Translations under genes and position numbers: made by a program | Assembly: GCA_036873135.1 (NCBI GenBank) | Contig: JAPTYO010000008.1 | Coordinates: 37,394,819 to 37,458,818 of the forward strand | Origin: Clarkia xantiana subsp. parviflora | Taxonomy: Eukaryota > Streptophyta > Magnoliopsida > Myrtales > Onagraceae | Direction of reading: 5' to 3' | DNA: 64,000 nucleotides | The notes under the pieces: model-generated | What the model was told of the DNA's origin: nothing | The model's database searches: none | Seen by the model: the letters and a program-made list of their open reading frames with translations, nothing else | Shown: positions 47,224-58,488 of the stretch, one piece after another | Layout: each line of letters opens with the position of its first letter | How positions within the stretch are numbered: the first letter of the stretch is position 1

Positions 47224-48629
47224 ACGGCAGCCGCTCGCAGGATTGCTTCTAACGGAAGGATTGTTCCATCTCTTGTTCCTGGAGCATCGACGGCTTCCGG
47301 GCATGGAAAATGTAAACGGTTTGAATAAACAGTCTTCCTTGTATACTGTCTTAGTTTAGTTGTATTTTGATTGTAGCTTTGTGTGCTCTTTGTAGGTCGC
47401 AAGGCGCTTGTTACTGATCGCGTCGTTGCCGCTCCTGATTCTGCCAAACGGTCCGCCGCTGGGACGCGTCCTCTGAGCAGTTCGAAGCGCCCGAAGACTA
47501 CTGTGACTGTTCCTACTCCTTCCTGCCATAAAGGGAAGGAAGTTGATGGTTGGAAGGATGCGCTGTCTGCCCCCCGCTCGAAGTAGCGGCCCGAGGTGGA
47601 ACGTGCTCTTCCTTCTGGTATGAGTTAAACACTTGTCTGTGTGCTTTTGTGCGCTTTGTTTTTAGTTTTTGCATAACTCTAGTTGGTTTGCATATAGTGT
47701 TCCCGCCACTTGGACGTGCGGATCTGCTTCGTCCTTTGGAAGGAGATATTTCGGATGTCAAGTGGATGCCGTATATGACAGGTGATCTCACTTTCCCCAA
47801 GAGTTCCCGGCTTAGCATGCTAGAAGTTGGTGTGCGAGTTCTTCATCGATTCGTTCCTCCTGGTGATCGACTTGTTCGGTCATCGAGCGACGAAGAGTCG
47901 CGAACCTTTGTTGAGAGATCACTGTCTGGATTCACACCAGTAAGTGTCTTTCTTTGTTTTGCTATGCTCGTTGTTTCCGAACATGTATGCTTATTGTCTT
48001 GCTATTTTCAGGTTGTTTCTGACATGGTGCACATGGCCTCCTTCACGTTGGAACTTGTCCAGGAGAAGCATGCTATCGCCGATAAGGTTGCCGTTGTGTC
48101 CGGTGAGCTTAAGGAAGCTAAGGATGAAGTGCGCCGTCTTTCTTTGAAGATGACGGATTTTGATGCCCGTTATGATTCTGATCATGCCCGCCTTGTTTAG
48201 CTTGAAGCTGAGAATGTTGCTATTGAGAAGGCGATTTCTGACAATGCGGGCGACCACAAGGTTGCCTGTCGGAAGGTGCGCGAAGAGGCAATGAAGGCCG
48301 ACATTGAGGAGGGACTTGGAAAGTTCCCTACTACTCCTGAGTTTGACAGCGCGGTTACGGCTGCTGCTGCTGCTACGGCGAAGGCTGCTCCTATGCTTAG
48401 AGAGTTTGCTGAAGACTTTGTTCGTAGGGTGAGCATTCTTGCTCCCGGCTTTCCCTTTAACAGGTTAGGGCCGTATGCAGAGTTTGCGGTTGGGCACGTT
48501 GCCGAGCTCCGTCGTTTGGATGCTGCAGCGGCTCAGTTTGCCTTTTTGTTTAGAGAAGACGGTGGTGACACTAATGTGCAACTTCTGCCTGTTCCACCCA
48601 GTCCTATTAGAGATGATGGCGCTCTTTGA
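47224..48629 (+). pseudogene. 3' exons of the Gypsy-3 antisense gene (aORF)
   Basis: Likely exons are 47224-47311, 47396-47586, 47698-47939 and 48012-48629, each bounded by AG and GT signals; 47940-48011 is a clear intron (GTAAGT...TTTTCAG). The last two join as GFTP to VVSDMVHM. The final exon is Glu/Ala/Lys-rich and probably coiled coil, then Ala-rich. It is interrupted by TAG at 48198-48200, beyond which the same frame stays open to 48629. The N-terminal conserved block seen in Gypsy-1 was not found. Region 45400-47220 may hold decayed upstream exons. Confidence 0.65.
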
Positions 48630-48639
48630 TTTGTTCCAT

Positions 48640-49340
48640 GCTTATTGCTTTTGGATATGTTGAACTCGTTTCTGAGTCTGTTTGCCCCCCGGCTTCTATG
48701 TTTGGAACTTTGTTGGAGTTGTTCCTTGGTTATTGCTTGTGACTTGTTCGCTTCGAACTATGTCGTTTGAACCTGCTTTATGCATAACAGTTTACATGAT
48801 AACTTGTTAGTAATATTTCATACCGTTATCACTTACTGTTTTTGTTGAATGTGGATGACTAGTAAACATAGATGTAGTCTCCGCAGCCGTGACTGTTAGC
48901 CACTTCTTGATTGATGACTTGAGATGTTCTCAATATTGCTTGCATGATGCATTACGCATGTTGTTCTTCTTTCCTGAATAGCTTGCCGCTATATATGTTG
49001 TAACCTGTCAAGTATTTCGCGTATAGCGACTTTTCTTAACAAGTAGTGTATTTGAAAGGTGTTATCTTGGCTAAGTAAGATACTAGTTTATACCGTCTCT
49101 TAGTTCCACTCTAAGGCGACGTTGTACAAGACTCGACTTGTAAATTTTATGAGTTTTATAAACAGGGTGCGCACCTGCCAGCGTGTATCAACCCGCGTTG
49201 GGGAAGCATACGTAAAAACATTTTGGTTTTTGAAAAAATATTTGTGATACATGATTCCTGCGTCCAGGGACCACGTAACACGTTTTGAAAATATGTATTG
49301 TGATGCATGCTTTCTGCGTCCAGGAACCATGCAAAACGTT
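48640..49340. other. Non-coding Gypsy-3 segment downstream of the antisense gene
   Basis: No gene seen. Two ~64-bp copies of a 'ctgcgtccagg' unit occur at 49255-49345. Confidence 0.6.
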
Positions 49341-49349
49341 TTGAAAATC

Positions 49350-49690
49350 TGTAGTACGGAATTGTCATCTAACCAGAAGACGTTTTCCGTAAAGTGTGAA
49401 CCCTTAAGCAGGAATTCATAGTACGGGATTGTCTTCTAACAAGAGGACGTTCGCCGTAAAGAGTGAACCCTTAAGCAGGAATTCATAGTACGGGATTGTC
49501 TTCTAACAAGAGGACGTTCGCTGTAAAGAGTGAACCCTTAAGCAGGATTTCATAGTACGGGATTGTCTTCTAACAAGAGGACGTTCGCCGTAAAGTGTGA
49601 ACCCTTGCAGGAATTCATAGTACGGGATTGTCATCTAACAAGAGGACATTCGCCGTAAAGAGTGAACCCTTAACAGGATATACACACTTG
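49350..49690. repeat. ~68-bp tandem repeat, about five copies
   Basis: 'catagtacgggattgtcttc', 'taacaagaggacgttcgccg' and 'taaagagtgaacccttaagc' recur, ending in a variant with 'ggttcgttgtctaacaag'. A second array of ~36-bp 'gacgtcgttggtatgacg' units is at 49865-49965. Together they fill the gap between the convergent antisense gene and integrase. Confidence 0.9.
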
Positions 49691-50383
49691 TTGTAGCGTG
49701 GGTTCGTTGTCTAACAAGAGAACTTCCGCCACTTATGGGGTGATCAGTCCCGTATTGTATTTGCCCGTCCTGTTCTGAATCCAGGGAATGGCGATGAACA
49801 TGAGGATTTGCCTCTAACAAGAGATGTCATAGCATGTCATTTGTATGTCATCAATAGGACATTGTAGATAGGACGTCGTTGGTATGACGCTTTGAAGTAG
49901 AACGTCGTTAACATGACGTTTTGAAGCATGACGTCGTTGGTATGACGCTTTGAAGTAAGAGGTTGCAATTATGTCCTTGCAAATATGTTGTTGCAGCATG
50001 CTGACTTTGAATATATCTTGGGTTTAATTCCAAGTTGTTGATTCCTTGATGACGCCTTTTGACATAGTTGTCAATATGAGTAAGTTGTTGTTGATGATAA
50101 GCGTTGTCATAACGCGTAGTAGATTTTCGCTTGCACATAGCATAATATCTTGAATTGTTGATGTAGATAATAGTTGTTGTAGTTACTTTTCTTTGCTTCC
50201 AAGTAACGTATATAGAATAGTGATGTTCCTACGAAGATAGAACAACTTCATTAGGTTCATGCGATTATTACAAAGATGCCACTTTATTTGAGAGTGTGGA
50301 CTTTTCAACAAGTAGATGCATTATGAAAATGAGAGCAAAAGAGCTTGATACGACAGCACCTTTTGTGACAGAAGATTATCTTT

Positions 50384-51520
50384 TCATCCATGGAATTTCT
50401 TCAAGTGTCCTTCACTAAACGTGTTCGTAGAGGCATTGACATTTGCATCTTCAAGGCGATATGCGTTGTTATACGTGATGGATATGACCTTGTAAGGGCC
50501 TTCCCACTTTGGAGACATTTTGTTAATTTGATCGAGATGTGAGAACTCATTCTTTCTCCACACCATTTCTCCGACATGGAATTGTCTTTCTTTCACCTTC
50601 CTGTTGTAATATCTTGCGGTTATCAAACGCATGCGTGCCTGATTATGCTCCGAGTTACGCCTTTTTTCTTCAGCCAGGTCTAGGTCTAGACGCATGTCTA
50701 CTTCGTTGGCTTGGGCGTCGAAATGGGTTGTGCGGTAGGATGAGACAGCAATTTCGATGGGAGCGACTGCTTCCGTTCCATACACCAGACTGAATGGTGT
50801 TTCTCCGGTTGACTCCTTTGGAGTTGTTCGTAGTGCCCATAGCACACTGCTAAGCTCTTCTGCCCACCCTCCTTTTAGTGCATGCACTCTCTTCTTGAGA
50901 CCGTCTAGGACGGTCTTGTTGGCGGCTTCGACTTGTCCGTTGGTTTGAGCATGGCGGACTGATGCAAAACGGTGGTTGATGTTGAGCCTTTCGCAAAATG
51001 TTTGAAGCCTTGAACTCTTGAATTGTGGTCCAATGTTGCTGATTAGCACCTTTGGAATTCCGTATCGTGATATGATGTGATTTCGGATGAAATCCATTAT
51101 TTGTGCATCGGTTGTTCGTGCCAATGCCTTTGCCTCGATCCACTTCGAAAAGTAGTCGATTACGACAACAATGTACTTGGTTTGGCCTTTTGATTTTGGA
51201 AGTGGGCCCACCAAGTCGATCCCCCATTGTGCGAATGGCCAGGAACTTGCGATTGAGCTTAGCTCCGCGGCTGGTGCCGTGATACTTCTTGAATAAAATT
51301 GGCAAGATTCGCATTCTTCGACCAAGTACGTAGCTTGGTTCTTCATGGTTGGCCAATAGTATCCTAAGCTCAACGTCTTGCGTATTAGAGATCTCGCACC
51401 TTCATGGCAGGTTGTTTGGCCATTATGCAAATCTTCTAACACTTTCTGGCTTTCTTGGAAGGTGATGCACTTTAGGTATGGGGTTGACAATCCTCTCTTG
51501 TATAGCTGGTCATCTAACAA
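50384..51520 (-). CDS. pol: Gypsy-3 integrase segment of pol, open, with altered catalytic site
   Basis: 378 codons from an arbitrary internal Met to the natural pol end. The zinc finger H32/H39/C70/C73 and first catalytic D102 (WGIDLVG) are present, as is the Glu of QVEAAN (E198). The second catalytic Asp, in the ISDNG motif of Gypsy-1, reads ISNIG here (N162). The GPYKVI motif near the end is kept. It lacks an upstream polyprotein in frame, so it is a domain remnant rather than a stand-alone gene. Confidence 0.88.
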   Translation of the reverse strand: MLDDQLYKRGLSTPYLKCITFQESQKVLEDLHNGQTTCHEGARSLIRKTLSLGYYWPTMKNQATYLVEECESCQFYSRSITAPAAELSSIASSWPFAQWGIDLVGPLPKSKGQTKYIVVVIDYFSKWIEAKALARTTDAQIMDFIRNHIISRYGIPKVLISNIGPQFKSSRLQTFCERLNINHRFASVRHAQTNGQVEAANKTVLDGLKKRVHALKGGWAEELSSVLWALRTTPKESTGETPFSLVYGTEAVAPIEIAVSSYRTTHFDAQANEVDMRLDLDLAEEKRRNSEHNQARMRLITARYYNRKVKERQFHVGEMVWRKNEFSHLDQINKMSPKWEGPYKVISITYNNAYRLEDANVNASTNTFSEGHLKKFHG

Positions 51521-52300
51521 CGCGTAGTTGATAGCTTACCTCTGGATTTTATGGGTTTGAACTTTGTCTTTGGGGAACTTTGCCACACTTTGGTATGTTC
51601 GGCAATTTGTTGAGTTCTGTCTTGAACATCTGTCTCGGGTGTTATCCCGGTGAACTCTGCAATGAAGTCTGCCAATGCTTGCCCCTTGATCGCCGTTCGA
51701 GGAGCGAAATGAATGCGGAATTCACTTAACTCCACCGACCACTTCGCTAACTTTCCTGGCATATTTGGCTTGACAGGATGTGCTTCAGGGGTTGGTCTGT
51801 TAGGACTGTTACTTCGAGTGCCATATTCTTCCCGATTAAATCGCCGAAGATGGTATTGACCATTCGCTGGTATGTTGCTCCCGCATTGATCAAGCCGGAT
51901 GGCATCACCGTGTAGTTGTATATTTCGCTATCTGCGTAGAATGCAGTGTGCAGTGCATCATCTTTGAACATCGGGATTGGTTGTATCTTGAGTATGCATC
52001 CATTACGGATATTAACTCATGGCCGGCGGTGGCATCGACTAGTTGGTTGATTCTTGGAAGAGGATATGAATCCTTGGGGCATACGTTGTTGAGATCTCTG
52101 TAATCGATACACATTCTCAATTTACCACTTGATTTAGGTACCAATACCGGGTTTGCCCCCCATGTTTGGTATCTTGACTCTTCAATGGATCCCGCGTCAA
52201 GCAGTCTTCCATGTTTGGTATCTGCTTGTGGCCTGGAAGGGATCATCCTTCGTTGGCTGCTGTGGGCGGTGGTGTGGGGGTTGCCTTTCTGCATTTCTGA
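51514..52300 (-). pseudogene. pol: Gypsy-3 RT and connection remnants with internal deletions
   Basis: RT pieces are recognisable: VLVPKSSGKLRMCIDYRDLN and the INQLVDATAGHEL block (52240-52000), AFYADSEIYNY and GATYQRMVNTIFGDL (51971-51830). Sequence then jumps over the YVDD motif to VTVLTDQPLKH and to EFRIHFAPRTAIKGQALADF (51730-51660). RNase H itself is missing before integrase begins. Frames change at the joins. No protease was found. Confidence 0.88.
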
Positions 52301-53379
52301 CGGGCTCCTTGGGAAGGAGTGTATGAACGTGCGGCTTCATATCTTGTATGTTGGAAAGCATTTTTTGCATGTTGGTCTCTGCCCTGGAATGGACTTCCTT
52401 GGCGGGTAGTGTCTTGCGACATTTCTCTTGTCGGCGCAGCGTGTTCCTGGGCGGTTGGAGGTGGTTGGGCCGCATATCCTTTATTTTTCAGTGACTCGCG
52501 GAATGCGAGTAATTCTTCCAGCGCAGCCATCATTGCTGGAGTAACCGTAGGCATCGGGTTTGCTCTCGTTCCTTGTTGTTCGCCTTGCAGCGTTTCTGTC
52601 TGAAATTCATCATCATCATGCATCTCTGGCTCGAAACCAGGTGGGGGTGAACGATGCTTGTCGTTTGGTTCTTGGTGGTTGTGTTGTGCGTCGGGCACAT
52701 CCTCGGCGATGTGTTGAGGCCGATGTATTTCTAGGCTGCAGGGTTGAGGTGCTAGCACTTTGACCCGGGCACTCGGCGCAAGGACACTTGGCACTGGCAC
52801 TTGTCACGGGCACTTGACGCTTGGCGTAGGCTTGAACCCGGGCGGGGGTGTTACGTGCACTGCATTGTGGACTCTGGGACCGTGTTGTGTGGCGGGCACG
52901 CTTCTGGTTGGTATGGAGGAAGCAGCGGACATGTCTTTATGCATGTGCGAAAGATCATGCTGACTTGTTGTCGACTTCTGCTTGTTGGTTACGGTTTTCT
53001 TCCAACAAACATGTTTTGCTTCTTTCTTCCGGTGGACTGACGTCATCAGGAAGAGGTTGAGTGCGTGCCATAGCTTGTTGCTGCACTTCGTCAGCTGGAA
53101 TCCCGGATGGGAACTCTTCATTCATCTCCGTCCTTCGCTCGAACTCGTGCACTGGTGCATTGTTCTGAACTTCGGGACCGCGCTGTGCGGAGGGCACATT
53201 TTCAGTTGGCACGGATGAGGCTGTGATTCTGCATCTGGAATGTGAGAAGGTCCTGGTTGGCTTCTCGTCGGCTTCGGCTTGCTACTCTTTTTGCTTGCCG
53301 GGGACTTCTTAGGACGTCCAGGCCTTTTCCTTGCATTTCTCGCGTTAACCTCTTCGGGAGGGTTGCGATTACTCGTCAT
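52243..53379 (-). pseudogene. gag: Gypsy-3 gag N-terminal remnants
   Basis: A start at 53379 gives a basic, Pro/Lys-rich peptide (RKRPGRPKKSPASKK). Later frames (53212-52955, 52800-52243) continue Pro/Gln-rich text and AMMAALEELLAFRESL, resembling the AMPMFLAAMEALLDKREAA helix of Gypsy-1 Gag. Capsid, zinc knuckle and protease are absent; RT follows directly near 52220. Confidence 0.7.
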
Positions 53380-53414
53380 GTCTTTGCGGTATGATAGCTT
53401 TTTGTTCGAATCAC

Positions 53415-53429
53415 GGAGACGGCGCCAAA
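53415..53429 (-). other. Gypsy-3 primer binding site
   Basis: Element-strand TTTGGCGCCGTCTCC follows the 5' LTR, with the same TGGCGCCGTCT core as Gypsy-1 and Gypsy-2. Confidence 0.75.
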
Positions 53430-54243
53430 TGTTGCGTCCTGGTTGAACTGGGTCGGATGGACGCGTCTGTCTGATTGGGTTGTTCGGGTTTTTGGGCTGA
53501 CACCCTTCGCCTGGAAGAGGTATTCGCCCAATGCCGATGACGAGTGTTCGGTTTTAATGCTGTGTCTCAGGAAATGTCTGTGTCTCAGGAAAAGTCTGTG
53601 TCTTAGGAAATGTCTGTGTCTCAGGAAAAGTCTGTGTCTCAGGAAATGTCTGTGTCTCAGGAAAAGTCTGTGTCTCAGGAAACGGCTGTCTGGGCACAAG
53701 TCTTAGCGTCTGGGCACATCTTACTCCTATTTCTCTTCCACACCTTAGCTGCGGGGCCCGTTCCTGCACAAAGGGCCAGTACTAGCACGGAGAGGGGGGG
53801 GGGGGGTGGTGCTAGTGGAGCCATCTCCGATGCTTAAGTCACAATTGGGCTAAAGAGAGAAAAATAACTCTAGAGAGAGAAAATATTTCTAGAGAGAAGT
53901 CAGAGCTCAAAATGCCAAAGTTGGGCAAATTAGAGGATGTGTCAAAATGGGTGGCCAAGGCCTCCTATTTATAGGCTACCTTGGGACCGGACCCGGTTTT
54001 GAAGCGGTTTGATGACGGTTCAAAAGCAAGCGGTAACCGTCATCAATATTGGCAATGCGCGAACTCGACTTCCCTATGCGTAACGGTAATCGCGTAATAC
54101 CCAAAGAGCAATCCGGACGCGCGTACCGCGCTTCCGGACCGTTTTGACCTTTAGGAGGCGTTTTCTAAGCCGTGATGTGATTTTTGACGTGTTTACGAGG
54201 TCCGAACTATAAATACGAACCCGAATTGGACACATATCCATCA
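53430..54243 (-). repeat. Gypsy-3 5' LTR
   Basis: 814 bp, nearly identical to 43203-44015. A TATAAATAG box on the minus strand lies at 53965-53973. Confidence 0.95.
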
Positions 54244-55352
54244 CACGGTTTATAAAAGCGTATCGACCCAACAATCAAAACTAACACATATGTCTTATGC
54301 AAGTTAGGAAGACAACAACATTTTGACAGAATTGCAAACATCGGATTATCTATTAGGATGGAATACGACAAATAGTGATCCTTCAGTCACTAAACCAAAA
54401 CGACCGTTAGTAAACCGAGGGAATGGGATGTCGTGAAAGAATTCACACTATGTCGTGTTCAATCTAATAGATCAGTCTTTTTGAAAACGGTTATTATATT
54501 GCAAATTACCGGAACGGGAATTTTCAAATAAGTATACCCAATCTTGGCTTTCACATGGCCCTTATTATTTTAAAAGGAATTATCCGATAATTTACGCACG
54601 CATAATGCAATATTATGCCATAAAAATCGAACAAACCAAAAACATGCTTACGCGTCATGCGTCTAATGTACCTAGCATATATAATTCTAGGTATAGTAAA
54701 TTATCACATGCTTTCTATTCTTAAACATCCTAGCATACGTGTCAAAACATGCAACATCCGCACAAATCATGCATAATTGGCGACTGGAATTTTCAGTTTT
54801 TAAAACGTTTGAAAATATTAGGGGTTGTTTTGCAATTCACGCTTACAATCAATCATGCAATATTTCTAGACATGGATTCTAGGCACTTTCAATCAGCATA
54901 GCATGTCTATCCTATTGCGCAATACATATATTTAAATCCCAGAGCTCAATGCTCGCAATTAATATCCGGCTAGCTTGACTAAGTCAAGACGACAGTTCTA
55001 ATATATATATAGCAGAAAGTAAACAATTGCAATCCAGCCCACTAATTTAATCCAGTCCCAAAAACATGCATATCTAAGATCCATCCCCATAATCGAAACT
55101 AGGTATTAGGGTTTTAACCGAAAGACGTGTTAAAATGCAAACCTTAAGAGCATTGTTTAGGTTAAATTTAAAGTTCGAAAACATATTGGATTTAAAATTT
55201 AACATCCTATTTTATTGAACATTTTGAAAAATTTTAAAATTTGGTTCGGTCCAATTTAAAATCCGGTTTGGTCCGAAACGGTTCAATAAGATTGTGGTTC
55301 GGTTCATCACTCAAAACCGATTAGGTTAGGTTCATTTTAGTTACCTTGGCCC

Positions 55353-55915
55353 TGTTAGCATAGGGTGACGTGGCGCCGTAATAGGAGCCCGTTAATTAAG
55401 GGAATTACCTAAGTTAATTAGGTAATTGTCAATCTGGGCTAATTGGGCCAAATCCAATTAGTAATTGACAAGGGAGGCCCAAAATTGGGCCTCCCCCTTA
55501 TACATGCAATTTGGTCGGCCACCCTATACCACATTGGTTGGAGTTGCCTTTTGGAAACTCCACCAATATTATATATAGGGGTGTCTGCTAAGGATTTATT
55601 CACTCATTCATAATAACAAGGATCTCCATTGAGAACACTTGTTTCCCTTAGTCTAAAATTCGGCACCATCACATCTGGTCTGAGGTTCCATCTCCGTTGA
55701 AGAATCGATCAGAGGTCTTGTTGTGGACCTACATCGCGTGGGTCTTCTTCTAACGAAGAACTTGCACGTGGTTCCGATCGGAGGATCATAACTCCCTCCA
55801 CATCGTTCTTGGGCAGGAAAGCTAAAAGGTATGTGTACTAATTCCGATGCGTAGATTAGAATTCTTGCTAGTACACGTTTAGCATTCCATAGTATTACGT
55901 CCCCGTAATCCAACA
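55353..55915 (+). repeat. Copia LTR B, plus orientation
   Basis: 563 bp, TGTTAGCATAGGG...AATCCAACA, inverted relative to LTR A and LTR C, with a TATATATAGG box near 55569. It is followed at once by a primer site. Apparent frames such as 56042-55653 are LTR translations. Confidence 0.9.
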
Positions 55916-55916
55916 G

Positions 55917-55928
55917 TGGTATCAGAGC
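55917..55928 (+). other. Copia primer binding site after LTR B
   Basis: TGGTATCAGAGC is complementary to the 3' end of initiator tRNA-Met, the usual plant copia primer. It proves LTR B is a 5' LTR reading plus. Confidence 0.9.
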
Positions 55929-57925
55929 CTGGTTAGGAGGTCTTAAAATTTTGATAAACTGATGTTCTTGATGTTCATAAAAACCTAATTTTTGATGTTC
56001 AAGAACACCATGAAGAATCCGAAATTTGTAAGTAGATTTCATGTGCTTAATCTTTAAAAACTTAAAATTTTCAAATTTACATTTTTTTCTAGATCAAAAC
56101 CGAATTTTTCATGATCAATTTAAGTTTGATGTTCATGATCTTCAAGAAAACCATGAGTTTTATCAAGAACATGTTTTGGATTCATGATCAAGTTAGAATT
56201 TGATCTTAAAATTTGACAACTTTTTCAATTTTCTTGTTAGTGCAGAAAATTACTAGGGGTGTTTTAGGTAAAATAATTAATTTTCTTGGCCAACAAGCAA
56301 TTAAAAATTCGGCACAATCTATAATAGATATAGGTTACCATTTTTATATTTTATTAATAGGTAACTATATCTAGAAGTTGGAAATAAGGATAGGTTCTAA
56401 TATAATATTGTAAAATATATTAACTATCAATATATATGGATTAAAATAGGGTTAATATATATATTGATAGATTTAGTTACTATTAAACAATTAAGAAGAT
56501 ATATTGTCTACATATTTTAATCCCTAAAAGATATATTCGACAACATATATATATATAATTCGGCTGAAAATATATTAATATATATATATATATTTATATT
56601 GTTGATTGATTTATATCTTAAAGATAGAATCTTGACAATATTTATATATATATAATTCGGCCAAAATTTTATATTAATATATATTTATATTGTTGATTGA
56701 TTTACATCTCAAAGATAAAATCTTGATAATATTTATATAAATATGTATACATATGCCGAATGTTTTTATATATATAAACATTATTGGAAATTATTTTATA
56801 TAATTAATAATTCTTGATGGCTAAGTTAAGTTTTATGGTGGATTTTAAAACCCTACTTAGCCTATAGAATTATATCGGCCGAACCCTAGGGTTCATGGGC
56901 CGGTCCAATTGCTAAACCGGATCGGGATAAACCTATCCGGGTTTCTTAATCGGGTCGGGTCGGACCATAGTAAGTAAATTGAACATAACCGGTTTTGAGT
57001 GATAAACCGAACCACTATCTTATTTTATTGGACCGTTTTGGACCAAACCGGAATTTTTAAAAACAGACTGAGTTGAACCAGATTTTAAAATTTGGACCAA
57101 ACCTCTTTAAAATTTTCGAAAATTTTAAATTGTTCAATAAAATAGGATGTCAAATTTTAAATCCAAAATATTTTCGAACTTTAAAATTAGCTTAAACAGT
57201 GCTCTTAGGGTTTGTGTTTTAATACACGGTTTCAATCAAAACCCTAATGCATGGTTTCGATTATGGGGATGGATCTCGGACTTGCATGTTTTTGGGACTG
57301 GATTAAATTAGTGGGCTGATTTGCAATTGTTTACTTTCTGCATCAAATATTTTGATATAATTAGAACAGTCGTCTTGACTTAGTCAAGCTAGCTGGATAT
57401 TATTTTGCGAGCATAGAGCTCTGGGATTTAAATATATGGTTTGCGCAATAGGATAGACATGCTATGCTGATTGAAAGTGCCTAGAATCCATGTCTAGAAA
57501 TTCGCACGATTGATTGTAAGCATGAATTGCAAAACAGCCCCTAATATTTTCAAAGCGTTTTATAAAACCGAAAATTCCAGTCGCCAATTATGCATGATGT
57601 GTGCGGATATTGCATATTTTGACGCGTATGCTAGGATGTTCACAATAGAACACACGTGATAATTTACTTTACGTAGAATTATGTATGCTAGGAACATTAG
57701 ACGCATGACGCGTAAGCATGTTGTGTTCGATATTTATGGCATGGTATGATGATTTGCTAGATGTAGTATAATTATAAATATGCATGCGTAAATTATCGGA
57801 TAATTTTACAAAATCATAAGGGCCTTGGGAAATCCAAGATCGGGTATGCTTATTTGAAAATTCCCGTTCCGGTAATTTGCAATAGAATAACCGTTTTCAA
57901 AAGACTGATCTATTAGATTGAAAAC
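55929..57925 (+). other. Plus-oriented copia leader ending at LTR C
   Basis: About 2 kb of AT-rich leader with no long frame. It starts like the sequence after LTR D (63444 on), with 'ataaactgatgttcttga'. It stops abruptly at 57925 where a minus-oriented LTR begins, so no plus-strand gag-pol follows. Confidence 0.7.
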
Positions 57926-58488
57926 TGCTGGATTACAGGGACGTAATACTACGGAATGCTAAATGTGTACTAGCAAGAAACCTAATCTACGTAGCGGAAT
58001 TAGTACACATACCTTTTAGCTTTCCTGCCCAAGAATGATGTGGAGGGAGTTCTGATCCTCCGGTCGGAACCACGTGCATGTTCTTCGTTAGAAGAAGTCC
58101 CACACGATGTAGATCCACAACAAGACCTCTGATCGATTCTTCAACGGAGATGGAATCTCGAACATGATGATGATGGTGCCGAAAATATAGACTAAGGGAA
58201 ACAAGTGTTCTCAATGGAGATCCTTGTTATTATTGTGTGTTTAAACCCTTAGGAGTCACCCCTATATATAGTATTGGGTGGAGTTTCCAAAAGGCAACTC
58301 CAACCAATGTGGTACTAGGGTTTCGGCCGATCCATGCATAATAAGGGGGAGGCCCATTTTGGGCCTCCCTTGTCAATTACTAATTGGGTTTGGCCCAATT
58401 AGCCCAATATGACAATTACATAATTAACATAGGTAATTTCCTTAATTAACGGGCTCCTATTACGGCGCCACGTCACCATATGCTAACA
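57926..58488 (-). repeat. Copia LTR C, minus orientation
   Basis: 563 bp, TGCTGGATTACAGGG...ATGCTAACA on plus (terminal TGT changed to TGC). It is followed by the complement of the polypurine tract (58489-58501). By eye it is closer to LTR D than to LTR A or B. Confidence 0.9.

Larger units (their letters stand above)
43198..54248 (-). mobile_element. Gypsy-3: young but defective Tat-like LTR retrotransposon
   Basis: Element 43203-54243 (11.0 kb) flanked by CACGG at 43198-43202 and 54244-54248. LTRs of 813-814 bp differ at about four bases and one G-run length. On the minus strand: primer site (53415-53429), gag remnants, pieces of RT and RNase H joined by deletions, an open integrase, repeats, and a plus-strand antisense gene remnant. 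Because LTRs are nearly identical while the coding region is broken, it was probably mobilised in trans. Confidence 0.95.
37562..55352 (-). mobile_element. Copia-A: minus-strand Ty1/copia element, split by Gypsy-3, lacking a same-orientation 5' LTR
   Basis: The body comprises 38128-43202 and 54244-55352; Gypsy-3 lies between with its CACGG duplication. On the minus strand the order is leader (55352-54249), gag (about 43200-42631), a stretch without recognisable integrase, RT, RNase H, polypurine tract, LTR A. At the leader's upstream end the sequence does not reach a primer site or minus LTR but joins the start of a plus-oriented LTR (55353). 38142-39250 is the 3' non-coding part. Confidence 0.8.
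54450..57925. repeat. Inverted duplicate leader arms flanking copia LTR B
   Basis: About 54450-55352 (minus-oriented leader of Copia-A) is the inverted counterpart of about 56966-57925 (plus-oriented leader after LTR B). They share 'taccggaacgggaattttca' and its complement and the 'atgcaagtccgagatcc'-like and 'aaaataggatgt' regions, with moderate divergence. The arms are ~0.9 kb each with ~1.6 kb between them. Confidence 0.8.

Noticed and set aside
57987..58214. Similar 75-codon frames at 57987-58214 and 63142-63369
   Set aside because: They are the same stretch of copia LTRs C and D in opposite orientation, not genes.
54450..58488. One simple giant palindrome centred near 56.5 kb
   Set aside because: The leader arms are inverted, but LTR and leader come in a different order on the two sides, so the structure is not a single palindrome.
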